Origin: Chloroflexota bacterium
Lineage (GTDB): Bacteria > Chloroflexota > Anaerolineae > Promineifilales > Promineifilaceae
Direction: 5' to 3'
DNA: 61,565 bases
Assembly (NCBI GenBank): GCA_018004935.1
Contig: JAGNBF010000036.1
Coordinates: 2,789-64,353 of the forward strand
Numbering within the stretch: the first letter of the stretch is position 1; every line of letters begins with the position of its first letter. This document shows positions 40,181-48,781 of the stretch, one piece after another. Both the position numbers and the translations under genes were made by a program. The notes below the pieces were generated by a model. It worked only from the letters and a program-made list of their open reading frames with translations. It searched no databases and was not told the origin of the DNA.

Positions 40181-43100
40181 ATGAGCTTCAATGAAAACAC
40201 GCGAGTAAAAATTCCCGCTATTTTACATTTGGGTCGTTTGGGGTATGAGTATGTTTCGCTTTCAGGCGCACAGTGGGATGAAGGCAGTAATATTTTTACG
40301 GATATTTTTAGGGAAGCCATTTTACGCATCAACCCTGAAAGTGACGAGAGTGATGTCACCAGACTATTTGAAGATGTTTCTCTGGCCCTCGACAATGAAG
40401 ACTTGGGGGAAGCTTTCTATAAGATGTTGACGGCTAGTTCGGGGATCAGGCTGATTGACTTTAAGAACTTTGATCATAATGCCTTCCATGTGGTCACGGA
40501 GTTGACGTGTAAAAATGGGGATGACGAATTCCGGCCTGATATTACTTTGTTGATTAATGGGATGCCGCTGGCTTTTATTGAAGTTAAGAAGCCGAACAAT
40601 CGGGATGGTGTCCTGGCGGAAAGAGAGCGCATCAATGCGCGTTTCAAGAATAAGAAGTTCAGAAAGTTTATCAATATCGCGCAGCTCCTGGTTTTTACCA
40701 ACAATATGGAGTACGACGCGGATTTTGTTGAACCCATCCAGGGAGCGTTCTACGCAACGACCTCATATGTAGAGGCCAACTTTCATTATTTTCGAGAGCA
40801 GGAAGACCTTGATTTGGCGGCACTTCTCAAGGACGAAAATGAGGATGGGGAAAATTTTGTTTTGAAGGATAACAACCTGGTGGCGATCAAAAATTCACCT
40901 GAGTTCCTGACTAATAAAAATCCTAACAATCCTACGAATCGTATTTTGACAGCACTGTTTTGTCGGGAGCGGCTGGCGTTCCTGCTGAAGTATGGTTTTG
41001 CTTATGTGAATACGGCAACGGGGCTGGAAAAGCACATCATGCGTTACCCGCAACTGTTTGCAACCAAAGCTATCCAGCGGGTCATTGATGAGGATGTTAA
41101 TAAGGGCATTATCTGGCATACGCAGGGGAGTGGTAAGACGGCGTTAGCCTTTTACAATGTGCATTATCTGACGGATGTGTTCCAACGTAAGGGGATTGTG
41201 CCCAAGTTCTATTTCATCGTGGATCGGATTGATTTGATGAATCAGGCGATGCGGGAGTTTTCCAGCCGCGGCCTACTCGTGCATATTGTCAATTCCAGAG
41301 AGGGGTTGGTAAAGGAGTTTAAGTCACAACAGGCGATCATTAACTTGCAAGGGAAGCGGGAGATCACGGTTGTCAACATTCAGAAGTTTCAAGAGGATGA
41401 TGATATTCTCAAGCCTGGCGCATATGATGTCAACATGCAGCGGGTTTATTTCCTGGATGAAGTCCATCGCAGTTACAACCCAACGGGTAGTTTTCTGGCT
41501 AACCTGTTTAACTCTGATCGCAAGGCCATTATGATTGGCCTGACCGGTACGCCCCTGATTGGAACAGACCGGCGTTCGCGTGATACTTTCGGCGGTTACA
41601 TCCACAAGTATTATTACAATGCCTCGATTGCGGATGGTTATACCCTGAAGCTGATCCGGGAAGGCATCGAAACGAAGTACAAGTTGTTGCTGGAACAAGC
41701 CCTCAGAGAAGTGGAAGTCTTGAAAAACAGCATCGAGAAGCGTGAGGTGTATGCTCATGAGCGGTTTGTGGAACCGATGCTGGATTATGTGGTGGAAGAT
41801 TTTGTGAAAAGCCGGGGGCGATTTAATGATCACAGCGTCGGGGGGATGGTGGTTTGTGATAGTGCGGACCAGGCGCGGGTCATGTTCAGGATATTCGTCA
41901 ATAAGTACAACACAGAACAGGCTGTCGTGGAAGCAATCCCGCCCTTTGCGGCACAGTGGCCAGTAGGGGATGAGTATGGGGTTTATACAACCCAACAGGG
42001 TCAAAAGTTGAGGGCGGCCCTGATTTTGCATGATGTGGGTTCAAAGGATGATCGCAAAGAGGAGATTGAAAAGTTCAAAGAGGGGAAGATTGACCTGCTC
42101 TTTGTTTACAACATGCTCCTGACGGGCTTTGATGCCAGCCGTTTGAAGAAGCTGTATATGGCGCGGCTGATCAGGCGGCACAACCTGCTGCAAACGTTGA
42201 CCCGTGTCAACCGGCCCTATAAAGAATTCCGCTATGGCTATGTGGTTGATTTTGCGGACATCCGCAAGGAATTTGATGCCACGAATAAGGCCTATTTTGA
42301 TGAGTTGCAAGAAGAACTGGGCGATGAGATGCAAACGTACTCTAACCTGTTCAAGTCGGCGGAAGAAATTGAAGCGGAGATTCGAGAGATTAAGGATGAA
42401 CTGTTTTATTATGATTTGCAGAATGCGGAGATTTTTTCGCAGCAGATTAGCCAGATTGAAGACCGGCAGATGGTGCTGGGGATTAAAAAGGCCCTGGAGA
42501 ATACCCGCAACCTGTACAACCTGATCCGGCTTCATGGACACTTTGATCTTCTGGAAAAAATTGATTTTAAGAAGCTCAATCAGTTGTATTATGAGGCGGC
42601 GCGGCACCTGGATTTGCTGAACCTGAAGGAATCACTGGAGAATGATATTGACTCGGTCAATTTATTAAATGAGGCTCTGGCCAATGTGGTCTTCATGTTC
42701 CGCAAGATTTCGGAAGAGGAGATGGTCATTGCTGACCAATTGAAGGATATGTTACGCAAGACGCGGGAGGGGTTGAGTGACAATTTTGATCCGGCGGATC
42801 CGGCGTATGTGCAACTGTATGAGGAACTCAAACGTCTGTTTAATAAAAAGCATCTGAATGAGATCGGCCAGGAAGAAATGAAAGAGAATATCGGTTCGTT
42901 GTTACAGATCTATGAAAAAGTGACGGAGTTGAACCGCCGGAACAACCTGCTACGAGCCAAATACCATAACGATGCCAAGTATGCCCGCACCCACAAACGC
43001 ATCCTGGAACGCGGCCGCGTCACGCGCCGGGAGAGTGAATTGCACGAAACCTTGATGGGGATTAAACAGCAGGCGGATGATAAGGTTTTGATCAACCGTC

Positions 43101-43267
43101 ACATGCTGAATAATGAAGGCTATTTTTCGAGCTTGATGATGCAAACGGTTATGGGGGGGTTTGACAATATGAGAGTGCATTTGGAACCGGATTCGGCCCG
43201 TTATATCAATAATCTCCTGGTGAAAGAGTATATGGGTGAGTACCAGGGTGGGGCCTATTGGCAATGA
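40181..43267 (+). CDS. hsdR: Type I restriction enzyme, R subunit
   Basis: A 1028-residue translocase/nuclease subunit. N-terminal nuclease domain with FRPDITLLINGMPLAFIEVKKPN (about 140-163; D...ExK). Helicase motor with Walker A HTQGSGKTALAFY (about 312-324), DEVH box YFLDEVHRSYN (about 424-434), GLTGTPLIG (about 450-458) and the later motif FVYNMLLTGFDASRLKKLYM (about 642-661), then a helical C-terminal domain. ATG at 40181 with AAGGG 8 bp upstream; the longer frame to 40076 runs through the boundary repeat. HsdR stop and HsdM start overlap (ATGA). Only one GCGGCCGC in 3.1 kb, unlike resident genes, which suggests recent acquisition. Confidence 0.95.
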   Translation: MSFNENTRVKIPAILHLGRLGYEYVSLSGAQWDEGSNIFTDIFREAILRINPESDESDVTRLFEDVSLALDNEDLGEAFYKMLTASSGIRLIDFKNFDHNAFHVVTELTCKNGDDEFRPDITLLINGMPLAFIEVKKPNNRDGVLAERERINARFKNKKFRKFINIAQLLVFTNNMEYDADFVEPIQGAFYATTSYVEANFHYFREQEDLDLAALLKDENEDGENFVLKDNNLVAIKNSPEFLTNKNPNNPTNRILTALFCRERLAFLLKYGFAYVNTATGLEKHIMRYPQLFATKAIQRVIDEDVNKGIIWHTQGSGKTALAFYNVHYLTDVFQRKGIVPKFYFIVDRIDLMNQAMREFSSRGLLVHIVNSREGLVKEFKSQQAIINLQGKREITVVNIQKFQEDDDILKPGAYDVNMQRVYFLDEVHRSYNPTGSFLANLFNSDRKAIMIGLTGTPLIGTDRRSRDTFGGYIHKYYYNASIADGYTLKLIREGIETKYKLLLEQALREVEVLKNSIEKREVYAHERFVEPMLDYVVEDFVKSRGRFNDHSVGGMVVCDSADQARVMFRIFVNKYNTEQAVVEAIPPFAAQWPVGDEYGVYTTQQGQKLRAALILHDVGSKDDRKEEIEKFKEGKIDLLFVYNMLLTGFDASRLKKLYMARLIRRHNLLQTLTRVNRPYKEFRYGYVVDFADIRKEFDATNKAYFDELQEELGDEMQTYSNLFKSAEEIEAEIREIKDELFYYDLQNAEIFSQQISQIEDRQMVLGIKKALENTRNLYNLIRLHGHFDLLEKIDFKKLNQLYYEAARHLDLLNLKESLENDIDSVNLLNEALANVVFMFRKISEEEMVIADQLKDMLRKTREGLSDNFDPADPAYVQLYEELKRLFNKKHLNEIGQEEMKENIGSLLQIYEKVTELNRRNNLLRAKYHNDAKYARTHKRILERGRVTRRESELHETLMGIKQQADDKVLINRHMLNNEGYFSSLMMQTVMGGFDNMRVHLEPDSARYINNLLVKEYMGEYQGGAYWQ

Positions 43268-44913
43268 AACAACCTTTTGTTGAGAAACCTATGATTCAAG
43301 ATTTTACGACCAAGACTAAAGCCCTGATTGATAACCTGAAGGCTGTTTGTGCCAACTATGGGCTGGGCAATGATGGCAATGAGTACAAGATCATCACGCA
43401 GGTTTTTTTGTATAAGTTCATGAATGATAAGTTTGGCTATGAAGTCAAACAGATTGATCCCCAACTGAAGAAGGGTGAGAATTGGGAACAGGCTATCGCG
43501 GCGTATTCGGAGATGGAATATGAACGGCTGCTCTTGAAGCTCAGTCCGGATAGTGCGCGGCTGAAACGGGAGCATTTCATTACGTATCTCTATAACCGGC
43601 AACACCAGGAAGAGTTTGCCAAGTTTTTTGATGATACCCTGCGCGATATCGGCATCCTCAATCATGAGATTTTTTCGGTGAAAACAGAGGGGGGCGCGAA
43701 AGTGAAATTGTTTGATGAGTTGAGCAATTTCATCACCGATAGCTCACGGCGGGATGATTTCTGCCGTGCTTTGATCAACCAGTTGTTTGAGTTCAGCTTT
43801 GAAGGCATTTTTAGCCAGAAGTTTGATTTCTTTGCCACGATCTTTGAGTATCTGATCCAGGATTACAACAAAAACGGTGGGGGTAAGTATGCGGAGTATT
43901 ACACGCCCCACGCGGTGGCTGAGATTATGGCGGCCATTTTAGTAAGTGAGCCGTTGCAAAATGTGACCGCCTACGATCCGGCGGCGGGCACCGGCTCCTT
44001 GTTGATGAGCCTGGCGCACGCCATCGGTGAGGATCGCTGTACCCTCTACTCGCAGGATATTTCCCAGAAATCGAGTGGGATGCTACGCCTGAACCTGATT
44101 TTGAATAACCTGGTGCATTCGATCCAGAATGTGATTCAGGGGAATACGCTGGTCTCGCCCTACCATCGGGTAGGGGATCATTTGCAGCGGTTTGATCGCA
44201 TTGTCTCGAATCCGCCCTTTAAGCTTGATTTCAGTGATTTCCGTGATGCGCTGGATACGAAGGCTAACCAGGAGCGTTTCTTTGCGGGTATTCCGAGAAT
44301 CCCCAAGAAGAGCAAGGACCAGATGGCGATCTACCTGCTCTTCATCCAACACATTCTCTATTCACTAGCCCCCAAAGGTAAAGCTGCTATCGTCGTGCCA
44401 ACCGGGTTTTTAACCTATTCGAGCGGCATTGAGAAAAAGATCCGGCAGAAGCTGGTTGATTCGAGGATGCTGCGTGGTGTAGTGGCGATGCCGAGTAATA
44501 TCTTTGCCACAACGGGCACGAATGTCTCGATTTTGTTTGTGGATAAAACGAACACTGAGGGGCCGATTGTCCTGATGGATGCTTCTAAACTGGGGACAAC
44601 GGTCAAAGAGGGGAAGAACCAGAAAACGTTGCTCTCCAGGGCAGAAGAACAGCGGATCATTCAGACTTTCAACCAGCAGGTTGCGGTAGATGATTTTTCT
44701 GTGGTTGTCAACTATGAACAGATCCAGGAGAAAAACTACTCGTTCAGCGCAGGGCAGTATTTTGATGTCAAGATTGAATATGTAGACATCACCCCCACAG
44801 AATTTGCCGCTAAAATGGACGGTTTCACGCAGAACCTAGATGTGTTGTTTGAACGGTCGCAGGATTTGGAAAAAGAAATCCATAAACAACTGGGGAATTT
44901 GAAGTATGGGTAA
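43264..44913 (+). CDS. hsdM: Type I DNA methyltransferase, M subunit
   Basis: A 549-residue N6-adenine methyltransferase subunit. N-terminal helical HsdM domain (FTTKTKALIDNLKAVCANYG); SAM-binding region GGGKYAEYYTPHAVAEIMA (about 202-220) and motif I AYDPAAGTGSLLMSLAHA (about 236-253); catalytic motif IV IVSNPPFKLDF (about 316-326, N-P-P-F). ATG overlaps the hsdR stop. Its 3' end overlaps hsdS by 8 bp, so all three subunits are translationally coupled. No GCGGCCGC in the gene. Confidence 0.96.
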   Translation: MKQPFVEKPMIQDFTTKTKALIDNLKAVCANYGLGNDGNEYKIITQVFLYKFMNDKFGYEVKQIDPQLKKGENWEQAIAAYSEMEYERLLLKLSPDSARLKREHFITYLYNRQHQEEFAKFFDDTLRDIGILNHEIFSVKTEGGAKVKLFDELSNFITDSSRRDDFCRALINQLFEFSFEGIFSQKFDFFATIFEYLIQDYNKNGGGKYAEYYTPHAVAEIMAAILVSEPLQNVTAYDPAAGTGSLLMSLAHAIGEDRCTLYSQDISQKSSGMLRLNLILNNLVHSIQNVIQGNTLVSPYHRVGDHLQRFDRIVSNPPFKLDFSDFRDALDTKANQERFFAGIPRIPKKSKDQMAIYLLFIQHILYSLAPKGKAAIVVPTGFLTYSSGIEKKIRQKLVDSRMLRGVVAMPSNIFATTGTNVSILFVDKTNTEGPIVLMDASKLGTTVKEGKNQKTLLSRAEEQRIIQTFNQQVAVDDFSVVVNYEQIQEKNYSFSAGQYFDVKIEYVDITPTEFAAKMDGFTQNLDVLFERSQDLEKEIHKQLGNLKYG

Positions 44914-46066
44914 CATACTTGCAAAGAAGCGGCTTGGAGACATTATAAATTTCAAAAGAGGCTATGACTTGCCATCATATAAACGTAAAGATGGCCCATA
45001 TCCTATTGTCAGTTCATCTGGTATTTCAGGTTATCACGCTGAGTACAAAGCCGAAGGTGAAGGGTTGGTTACTGGTAGATATGGTACTTTAGGAGAAGTG
45101 TACTACGTCAACGGAAGATACTGGCCGCATAATACTGCACTTTATGTTACCAACTTCAAGGGTAACTATCCCAAGTATGTTTATTACCTTATGAAATGCC
45201 TGGGAAACTTAAAGACATCTGATAAAAGCACTGTTCCAGGCGTTAATAGAAATGATTTACATGAGATTTTTATTCCATATATTGAACCTGAACATCAGAA
45301 GCCAATTGCGGATTGCCTTTTCAATATTGAGGCTAAAATTGAACTCAACCAGCGCATTAATGTTGAGTTGGAAATGATGGCTAAGACCCTCTATGATTAC
45401 TGGTTTGTGCAGTACGATTTCCCCAATAAAAAAGGCAAACCGTACAAAACTAGTGGGGGGGAAATGGTGTGGAATGAGCAGTTGAAGCGGAAAATTCCGG
45501 TAGGGTGGGATGTAGGTTCTCTGCTAGACATTGCAGATTATTTTAATGGCCTAGCCTGTCAAAATTTCAGGCCAACGGGAAAAGAATCTCTGCGGGTGAT
45601 CAAAATCCGAGAAATGCGTGATGGTTTTACTGAAAACTCAGAACTTGTACGTCCCGATATTCCCAAAAAGGCCATCATAGAAAACGGCGATGTCCTGTTT
45701 TCCTGGTCTGCCTCACTTGAAGTACAAATTTGGTCTGGTGGCAAAGGTGCGCTCAATCAGCACATTTTCAAAGTAACTTCAGAAAAGTATCCAAAGTCAT
45801 TTTACTATTATCAATTGGTCAACTATTTACAGCACTTCAAGATGATGGCCGAGAACCGTAAGACGACAATGGGCCATATTACGCAGGAGCATCTGAATCA
45901 AAGTCGAATTGTGATCCCACCCAAGCCGTTAACTTTAGAACTTGAAAAAATAATTGCGCCTATTTTTGAGAAAAAGTTGATCAACGACGTTCAGTCCCAA
46001 ACCCTGGCCGAACTGCGTGATTGGCTGTTGCCGATGCTGATGAATGGGCAGGTGAAGGTTGGATAG
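44906..46066 (+). CDS. hsdS: Type I restriction, specificity subunit S
   Basis: A 386-residue DNA-recognition subunit with two target-recognition domains. TRD1 spans about 8-145 (LGDIINFKRGYDLPSYKRKD, PIVSSSGISGYH, GRYGTLGEVYYVNGRYWPHNTAL). A conserved helical spacer follows (FNIEAKIELNQRINVELEMMAKTLYDYWFVQYDFP, about 140-175), then TRD2 (about 200-345, VGSLLDIADYFNGLAC) and a C-terminal helix (LAELRDWLLPMLMNGQVKV). Two TRDs mean a bipartite target, which cannot be read from the sequence. A+T rich relative to neighbours. Ends just before a boundary repeat. Confidence 0.93.
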   Translation: MGNILAKKRLGDIINFKRGYDLPSYKRKDGPYPIVSSSGISGYHAEYKAEGEGLVTGRYGTLGEVYYVNGRYWPHNTALYVTNFKGNYPKYVYYLMKCLGNLKTSDKSTVPGVNRNDLHEIFIPYIEPEHQKPIADCLFNIEAKIELNQRINVELEMMAKTLYDYWFVQYDFPNKKGKPYKTSGGEMVWNEQLKRKIPVGWDVGSLLDIADYFNGLACQNFRPTGKESLRVIKIREMRDGFTENSELVRPDIPKKAIIENGDVLFSWSASLEVQIWSGGKGALNQHIFKVTSEKYPKSFYYYQLVNYLQHFKMMAENRKTTMGHITQEHLNQSRIVIPPKPLTLELEKIIAPIFEKKLINDVQSQTLAELRDWLLPMLMNGQVKVG

Positions 46067-46110
46067 GGCGTTTTTTTAAGGGCATGGCTACGTATGCTCA
46101 AACCAATAGC

Positions 46111-46200
46111 GTGTAAGCGCTGGGCCGAATAGATTGAGACGAATAGGAAAATGATGGTGGGTTGCGGCCGCGGGGTGGTGTGGTTTGGAGTGCGGCCGCA
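46111..46200. repeat. Boundary repeat after hsdS
   Basis: gtgtaagcgctgggccgaat, an A-rich stretch, atggtgggttgcggccgcgg (46111-46172) matches 48467-48525 (gtgtaagtgctgtgccgaat ... atggcgggttgcggccgcg). A second GCGGCCGC follows at about 46191. The promoter half seen at 39988 and 48427 is missing here. It separates the hsd cassette from the membrane-protein and toxin-like cassette. Confidence 0.65.
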
Positions 46201-46231
46201 GCAACCTTACTGCATCAAGGGAGAGTAAATA

Positions 46232-46861
46232 ATGGCGACAACTGCCCTTATTGTTGAAATGATTGTTATTGGTACTTTTGGCCTTGGGTGGGTGGCGCTT
46301 TTTGCTTTCAAGTTTTTCGGTTTAGAGATGTCAGATGTATCCGGCTGGCTAGTTCAATATAAAGATTGGTCAACTGGGATTGTCCTTATTGCCATTGTGG
46401 TTGCTTATCAACTTGGATGGATGGTAAATCAACTCAGTTATTTCTTGGCCAGAAATACTTTTAACAAGCCGATAAAGTCGAAGGTCTTTAAAGATGAAGT
46501 CAAAAATTATGATTCGATAAAGACTATGGTCTATATGCAAGGCTCTCCGTTAATAGTAGAAAAAGTTAAAGAACGCCTTAGCGTCGTCAGACTGACAAGG
46601 TCTGCATTTGTAAATTTTTTACTTATCAGTATTGGCTTATTCGTACTTGAAAAATGGCAGGCGGGTTTGGTTGCATTGGGTATAACAGTTGTATTTTTTA
46701 TCCTGGCAAGGGACATGTATTCTCTCTACTGTAATCAAGTGTTCAATGCTTACAAAGTAATCAGCGTAAAACAAGGTAAGCAGTTTGAAGATCAAATTAA
46801 GAGTGAAAATTTGAAAACAACTGTTAACAACCGTCGAGCCAAGCGTAGAGCAAATATATAA
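46232..46861 (+). CDS. Hypothetical membrane protein, 4 TM segments
   Basis: A 209-residue protein with likely spans at about 6-28, 47-66, 130-146 and 148-163, plus basic C-terminus (NNRRAKRRANI). GGGAG lies 8 bp upstream of the ATG. Between hsdS and the toxin-like module, with no GCGGCCGC and A+T rich, so it appears to belong to the imported segment. No family recognised; an accessory role in defence (for example a membrane effector) would be speculation. Confidence 0.65.
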   Translation: MATTALIVEMIVIGTFGLGWVALFAFKFFGLEMSDVSGWLVQYKDWSTGIVLIAIVVAYQLGWMVNQLSYFLARNTFNKPIKSKVFKDEVKNYDSIKTMVYMQGSPLIVEKVKERLSVVRLTRSAFVNFLLISIGLFVLEKWQAGLVALGITVVFFILARDMYSLYCNQVFNAYKVISVKQGKQFEDQIKSENLKTTVNNRRAKRRANI

Positions 46862-47031
46862 TTTGTGCGGCTGCGTGAATGACGAGGCGGAGAAGTGGGC
46901 TGGGCAGGGATGATAGCCACGGATGAGGGGGAGCACAGATGGAGGATGCGGCTACGGGGCGGTACAGTCTGGAAAACAGCAACAGTGGGATAACTAACAC
47001 CTCGCCACATCCGAAGATTGTTGCTCTAGTT
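46862..47031. other. Gap between convergent genes
   Basis: Short region between the membrane protein and the toxin-like gene. No hairpin with T run and no gene was recognised. The short frames here lie on the opposite strand and are not protein-like. Confidence 0.4.
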
Positions 47032-47388
47032 CTATATATCGCGAATTATGTGTTCTATTTGCTGTTTGCTTATGTCAGGTTGATCTGACTTAGCATAGAT
47101 TGTTAATAGATAGATGATGTTATGCTCTTTAGAGTAATATATGACTCGATAACCTGAGCGTTTCCCTTTATCAAGATCGCTGTTTTTTACTCGAACTTTA
47201 TAAACGTGGTAATTTGTGCCAGGCACTCGATCCCCAGGCAATTCCCGATTTTGTAGTTGTTCTATCAGTGCTGAAAGATCAGATTTAATGTGTCGATATT
47301 TTTTTGCTAATTGTTTAAGGTTCCTCTCGAATTCAGGCGCGAAAAAAATTTGTGTGGGAAATAGCTCATGTTGTTCATTCGACATCAT
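47032..47388 (-). CDS. RelE/ParE-superfamily toxin-like protein
   Basis: A 118-residue protein: QIFFAPEFERNLKQLAKKYRHIKSDLSALIEQL (about 13-45), then VPGTNYHVYKVRVKNSDLDKGKRSGYRVIYYSKEHN (about 54-90), then IIYLLTIYAKSDQPDISKQQIEHIIRDI (about 91-118). This is the RelE/ParE fold: helical pair, then beta strands with R in KSGYRVIYY and the final Y-x-K-S-D helix. Such proteins cleave mRNA on the ribosome or poison gyrase. The start overlaps the 301-residue upstream gene by 14 bp, so the two are coupled. Unlike typical modules, no small antitoxin is adjacent. Confidence 0.85.
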   Translation of the reverse strand: MMSNEQHELFPTQIFFAPEFERNLKQLAKKYRHIKSDLSALIEQLQNRELPGDRVPGTNYHVYKVRVKNSDLDKGKRSGYRVIYYSKEHNIIYLLTIYAKSDQPDISKQQIEHIIRDI

Positions 47389-48280
47389 CTATATCATTCC
47401 ATAACTCAGAAATGGGTTTGACATTTTCATCGAGGGCTTCTTCCCAACTTCTACGGAAGCTGGCTAACGTGTCATTATCTGCAATATAACTATCAAGTAC
47501 ATCAGTTAACTGCTGAGGAGACACTTCTTCATCTAATATAGTAATTTGTTTTATGTGAAATCCCATTATTTCATCATCAACCGGGTTTATCGTAGCAATC
47601 CCTACCGCATTAACTTGGTGACGCATAGCGTTATCAATATCTTCGATAACGTCTTCGTCAAATGTACAAGAGATATATTTGTCGTCCTCATAATATAAGT
47701 GGCAACGGTATCTATCCCTGCCGAAATTGGCCATTAGCAGATGACCTGAAATGGCTGCAATCTTTTCTTCTGGTTCACTAATAACTTCCGATATTTTTAA
47801 ATAAGTGTAATTGTCATAAGTAGCAGTGACTCGATCTTGGGATGCAACAACATCAAATTCCATTTGTTCAATGCCTGAGTGCAAGATTCTTCCAAGATCC
47901 TGTAAAACAATCAGTACACCTTGATCGTAACCTTCAGGCAAATCACCATTTTCGCTGTTTCGTAAGAGATCTAACCCTGCTACTAGTTTTTTTGCTGCGT
48001 CAGTGGCGATATCATAGAAACCTTCAAATAAAACAGGGGCCCGAATAAATTCCATCTCTGCAACAAAACTACCTGCTTTTGTTTCAAGCAAACGCAATGA
48101 TGTATCTTGACGAACTTCACCAAACTTTCTTCGTGAACCGCTCTGTTTTTCAATGGAGTAGGCCACTCTATCTATGGCTTTCTGCAATCTTTCTCCAAAT
48201 TGGACAAGACGCCGTAACTCAATAGTTCCTCTATTAACTGCGGAACCTGTCAAAGTCACGCTAATCGTTGTGTCTGGCAT
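47375..48280 (-). CDS. 301-residue partner of RelE/ParE-like toxin
   Basis: A protein I do not recognise, encoded directly upstream of and overlapping the toxin-like gene. Acidic; begins MPDTTISVTLTGSAVNRGTI; a beta-rich region (about 140-240, DRVTATYDNYTYLKISEVIS and RYRCHLYYEDDKYISCTFDE) and a C-terminal helix FRRSWEEALDENVKPISELW that ends WNDIDDVE. The position is that of an antitoxin, and the terminal helix would suit toxin binding, but the length is three to four times that of standard antitoxins. It may neutralise the toxin or act as a sensing partner. GCGGCCGC-free. Confidence 0.65.
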   Translation of the reverse strand: MPDTTISVTLTGSAVNRGTIELRRLVQFGERLQKAIDRVAYSIEKQSGSRRKFGEVRQDTSLRLLETKAGSFVAEMEFIRAPVLFEGFYDIATDAAKKLVAGLDLLRNSENGDLPEGYDQGVLIVLQDLGRILHSGIEQMEFDVVASQDRVTATYDNYTYLKISEVISEPEEKIAAISGHLLMANFGRDRYRCHLYYEDDKYISCTFDEDVIEDIDNAMRHQVNAVGIATINPVDDEIMGFHIKQITILDEEVSPQQLTDVLDSYIADNDTLASFRRSWEEALDENVKPISELWNDIDDVE

Positions 48281-48409
48281 TTAATTTCCTTGTTTCAACT
48301 TGTTTTGAGCAAACTACAGTCACTTGTTATTTTGTTTGAGAATCATGGGAGATCTGACAAGTAAATGATAGCGGGGAGTAGGTAGATCGTCAACGAGCTA
48401 CACACCGTT

Positions 48410-48525
48410 GCGGCCGCGAAAAGGGATTGATGGGTAGAGTTGGTGTTGTATACTGCCCTGTAGCGTGTAAGTGCTGTGCCGAATTGCTGCAAGTGCGTAA
48501 TAAAATAATGGCGGGTTGCGGCCGC
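48410..48525 (+). promoter_or_regulatory. Promoter-bearing boundary repeat, second copy
   Basis: GCGGCCGC (48410-48417), -35 TTGATG (48427-48432), 16-bp spacer, -10 TATACT (48449-48454), TGCCC, gtgtaagtgctgtgccgaat, closing GCGGCCGC (48518-48525). Matches 39974-40083 in layout. It points rightward into DR1 and away from the leftward toxin-like pair, so its transcript would be non-coding. Confidence 0.65.
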
Positions 48526-48742
48526 GTTGCCTGGGCTGGGGGTTCCGGTGGCGGGCACCGCCCCGGACAAATAAAAAAACGCGCAGCGATTCCACTCTTA
48601 AAGGGTGGGTGGTCGGGGGCTGGCGATGCCTGCGAAGCGCGAAGCAAGCGAAGCAGGCACGAGCCAGCCGGTGCGATGCCACGAGCGCCAGGTATGGGGC
48701 CAGACGCAATAAGAGGCCGCCCCTTCCCGACCTCGCAGATCG
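48518..48742. repeat. Direct repeat DR1 (225 bp)
   Basis: Shares nearly its whole length with DR2 (49616-49874): tgcctgggctgggggttccg, gtggcgggcaccgccccgga, gattccactcttaa, gcgatgcctgcgaagcgcga, then cacgagccagccgg and gatgccacgagcgccaggt. DR2 has an extra 30-bp module. The two copies flank the small lamin-tail gene. GC-rich, many self-complementary stretches; possibly an RNA element. Confidence 0.8.
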
Positions 48743-48781
48743 CAGAAGGGTAGGGGATTAACAACTAAATAATTCTTCTCA

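Larger units (their letters stand above)
48281..48781. other. Non-coding: boundary repeat plus GC-rich direct repeat
   Basis: Contains the promoter-bearing boundary repeat (48410-48525) and then the GC-rich direct repeat DR1 (48518-48742). No gene: all long frames here are also open in DR2, have no ribosome-binding site and are Arg/Pro/Gly-rich shadows. Confidence 0.6.

Noticed and set aside
48390-48764. Protein from DR1 (and its equivalent in DR2)
   Set aside because: The frame is interrupted by the 30-bp module difference between repeats and has no start signal.
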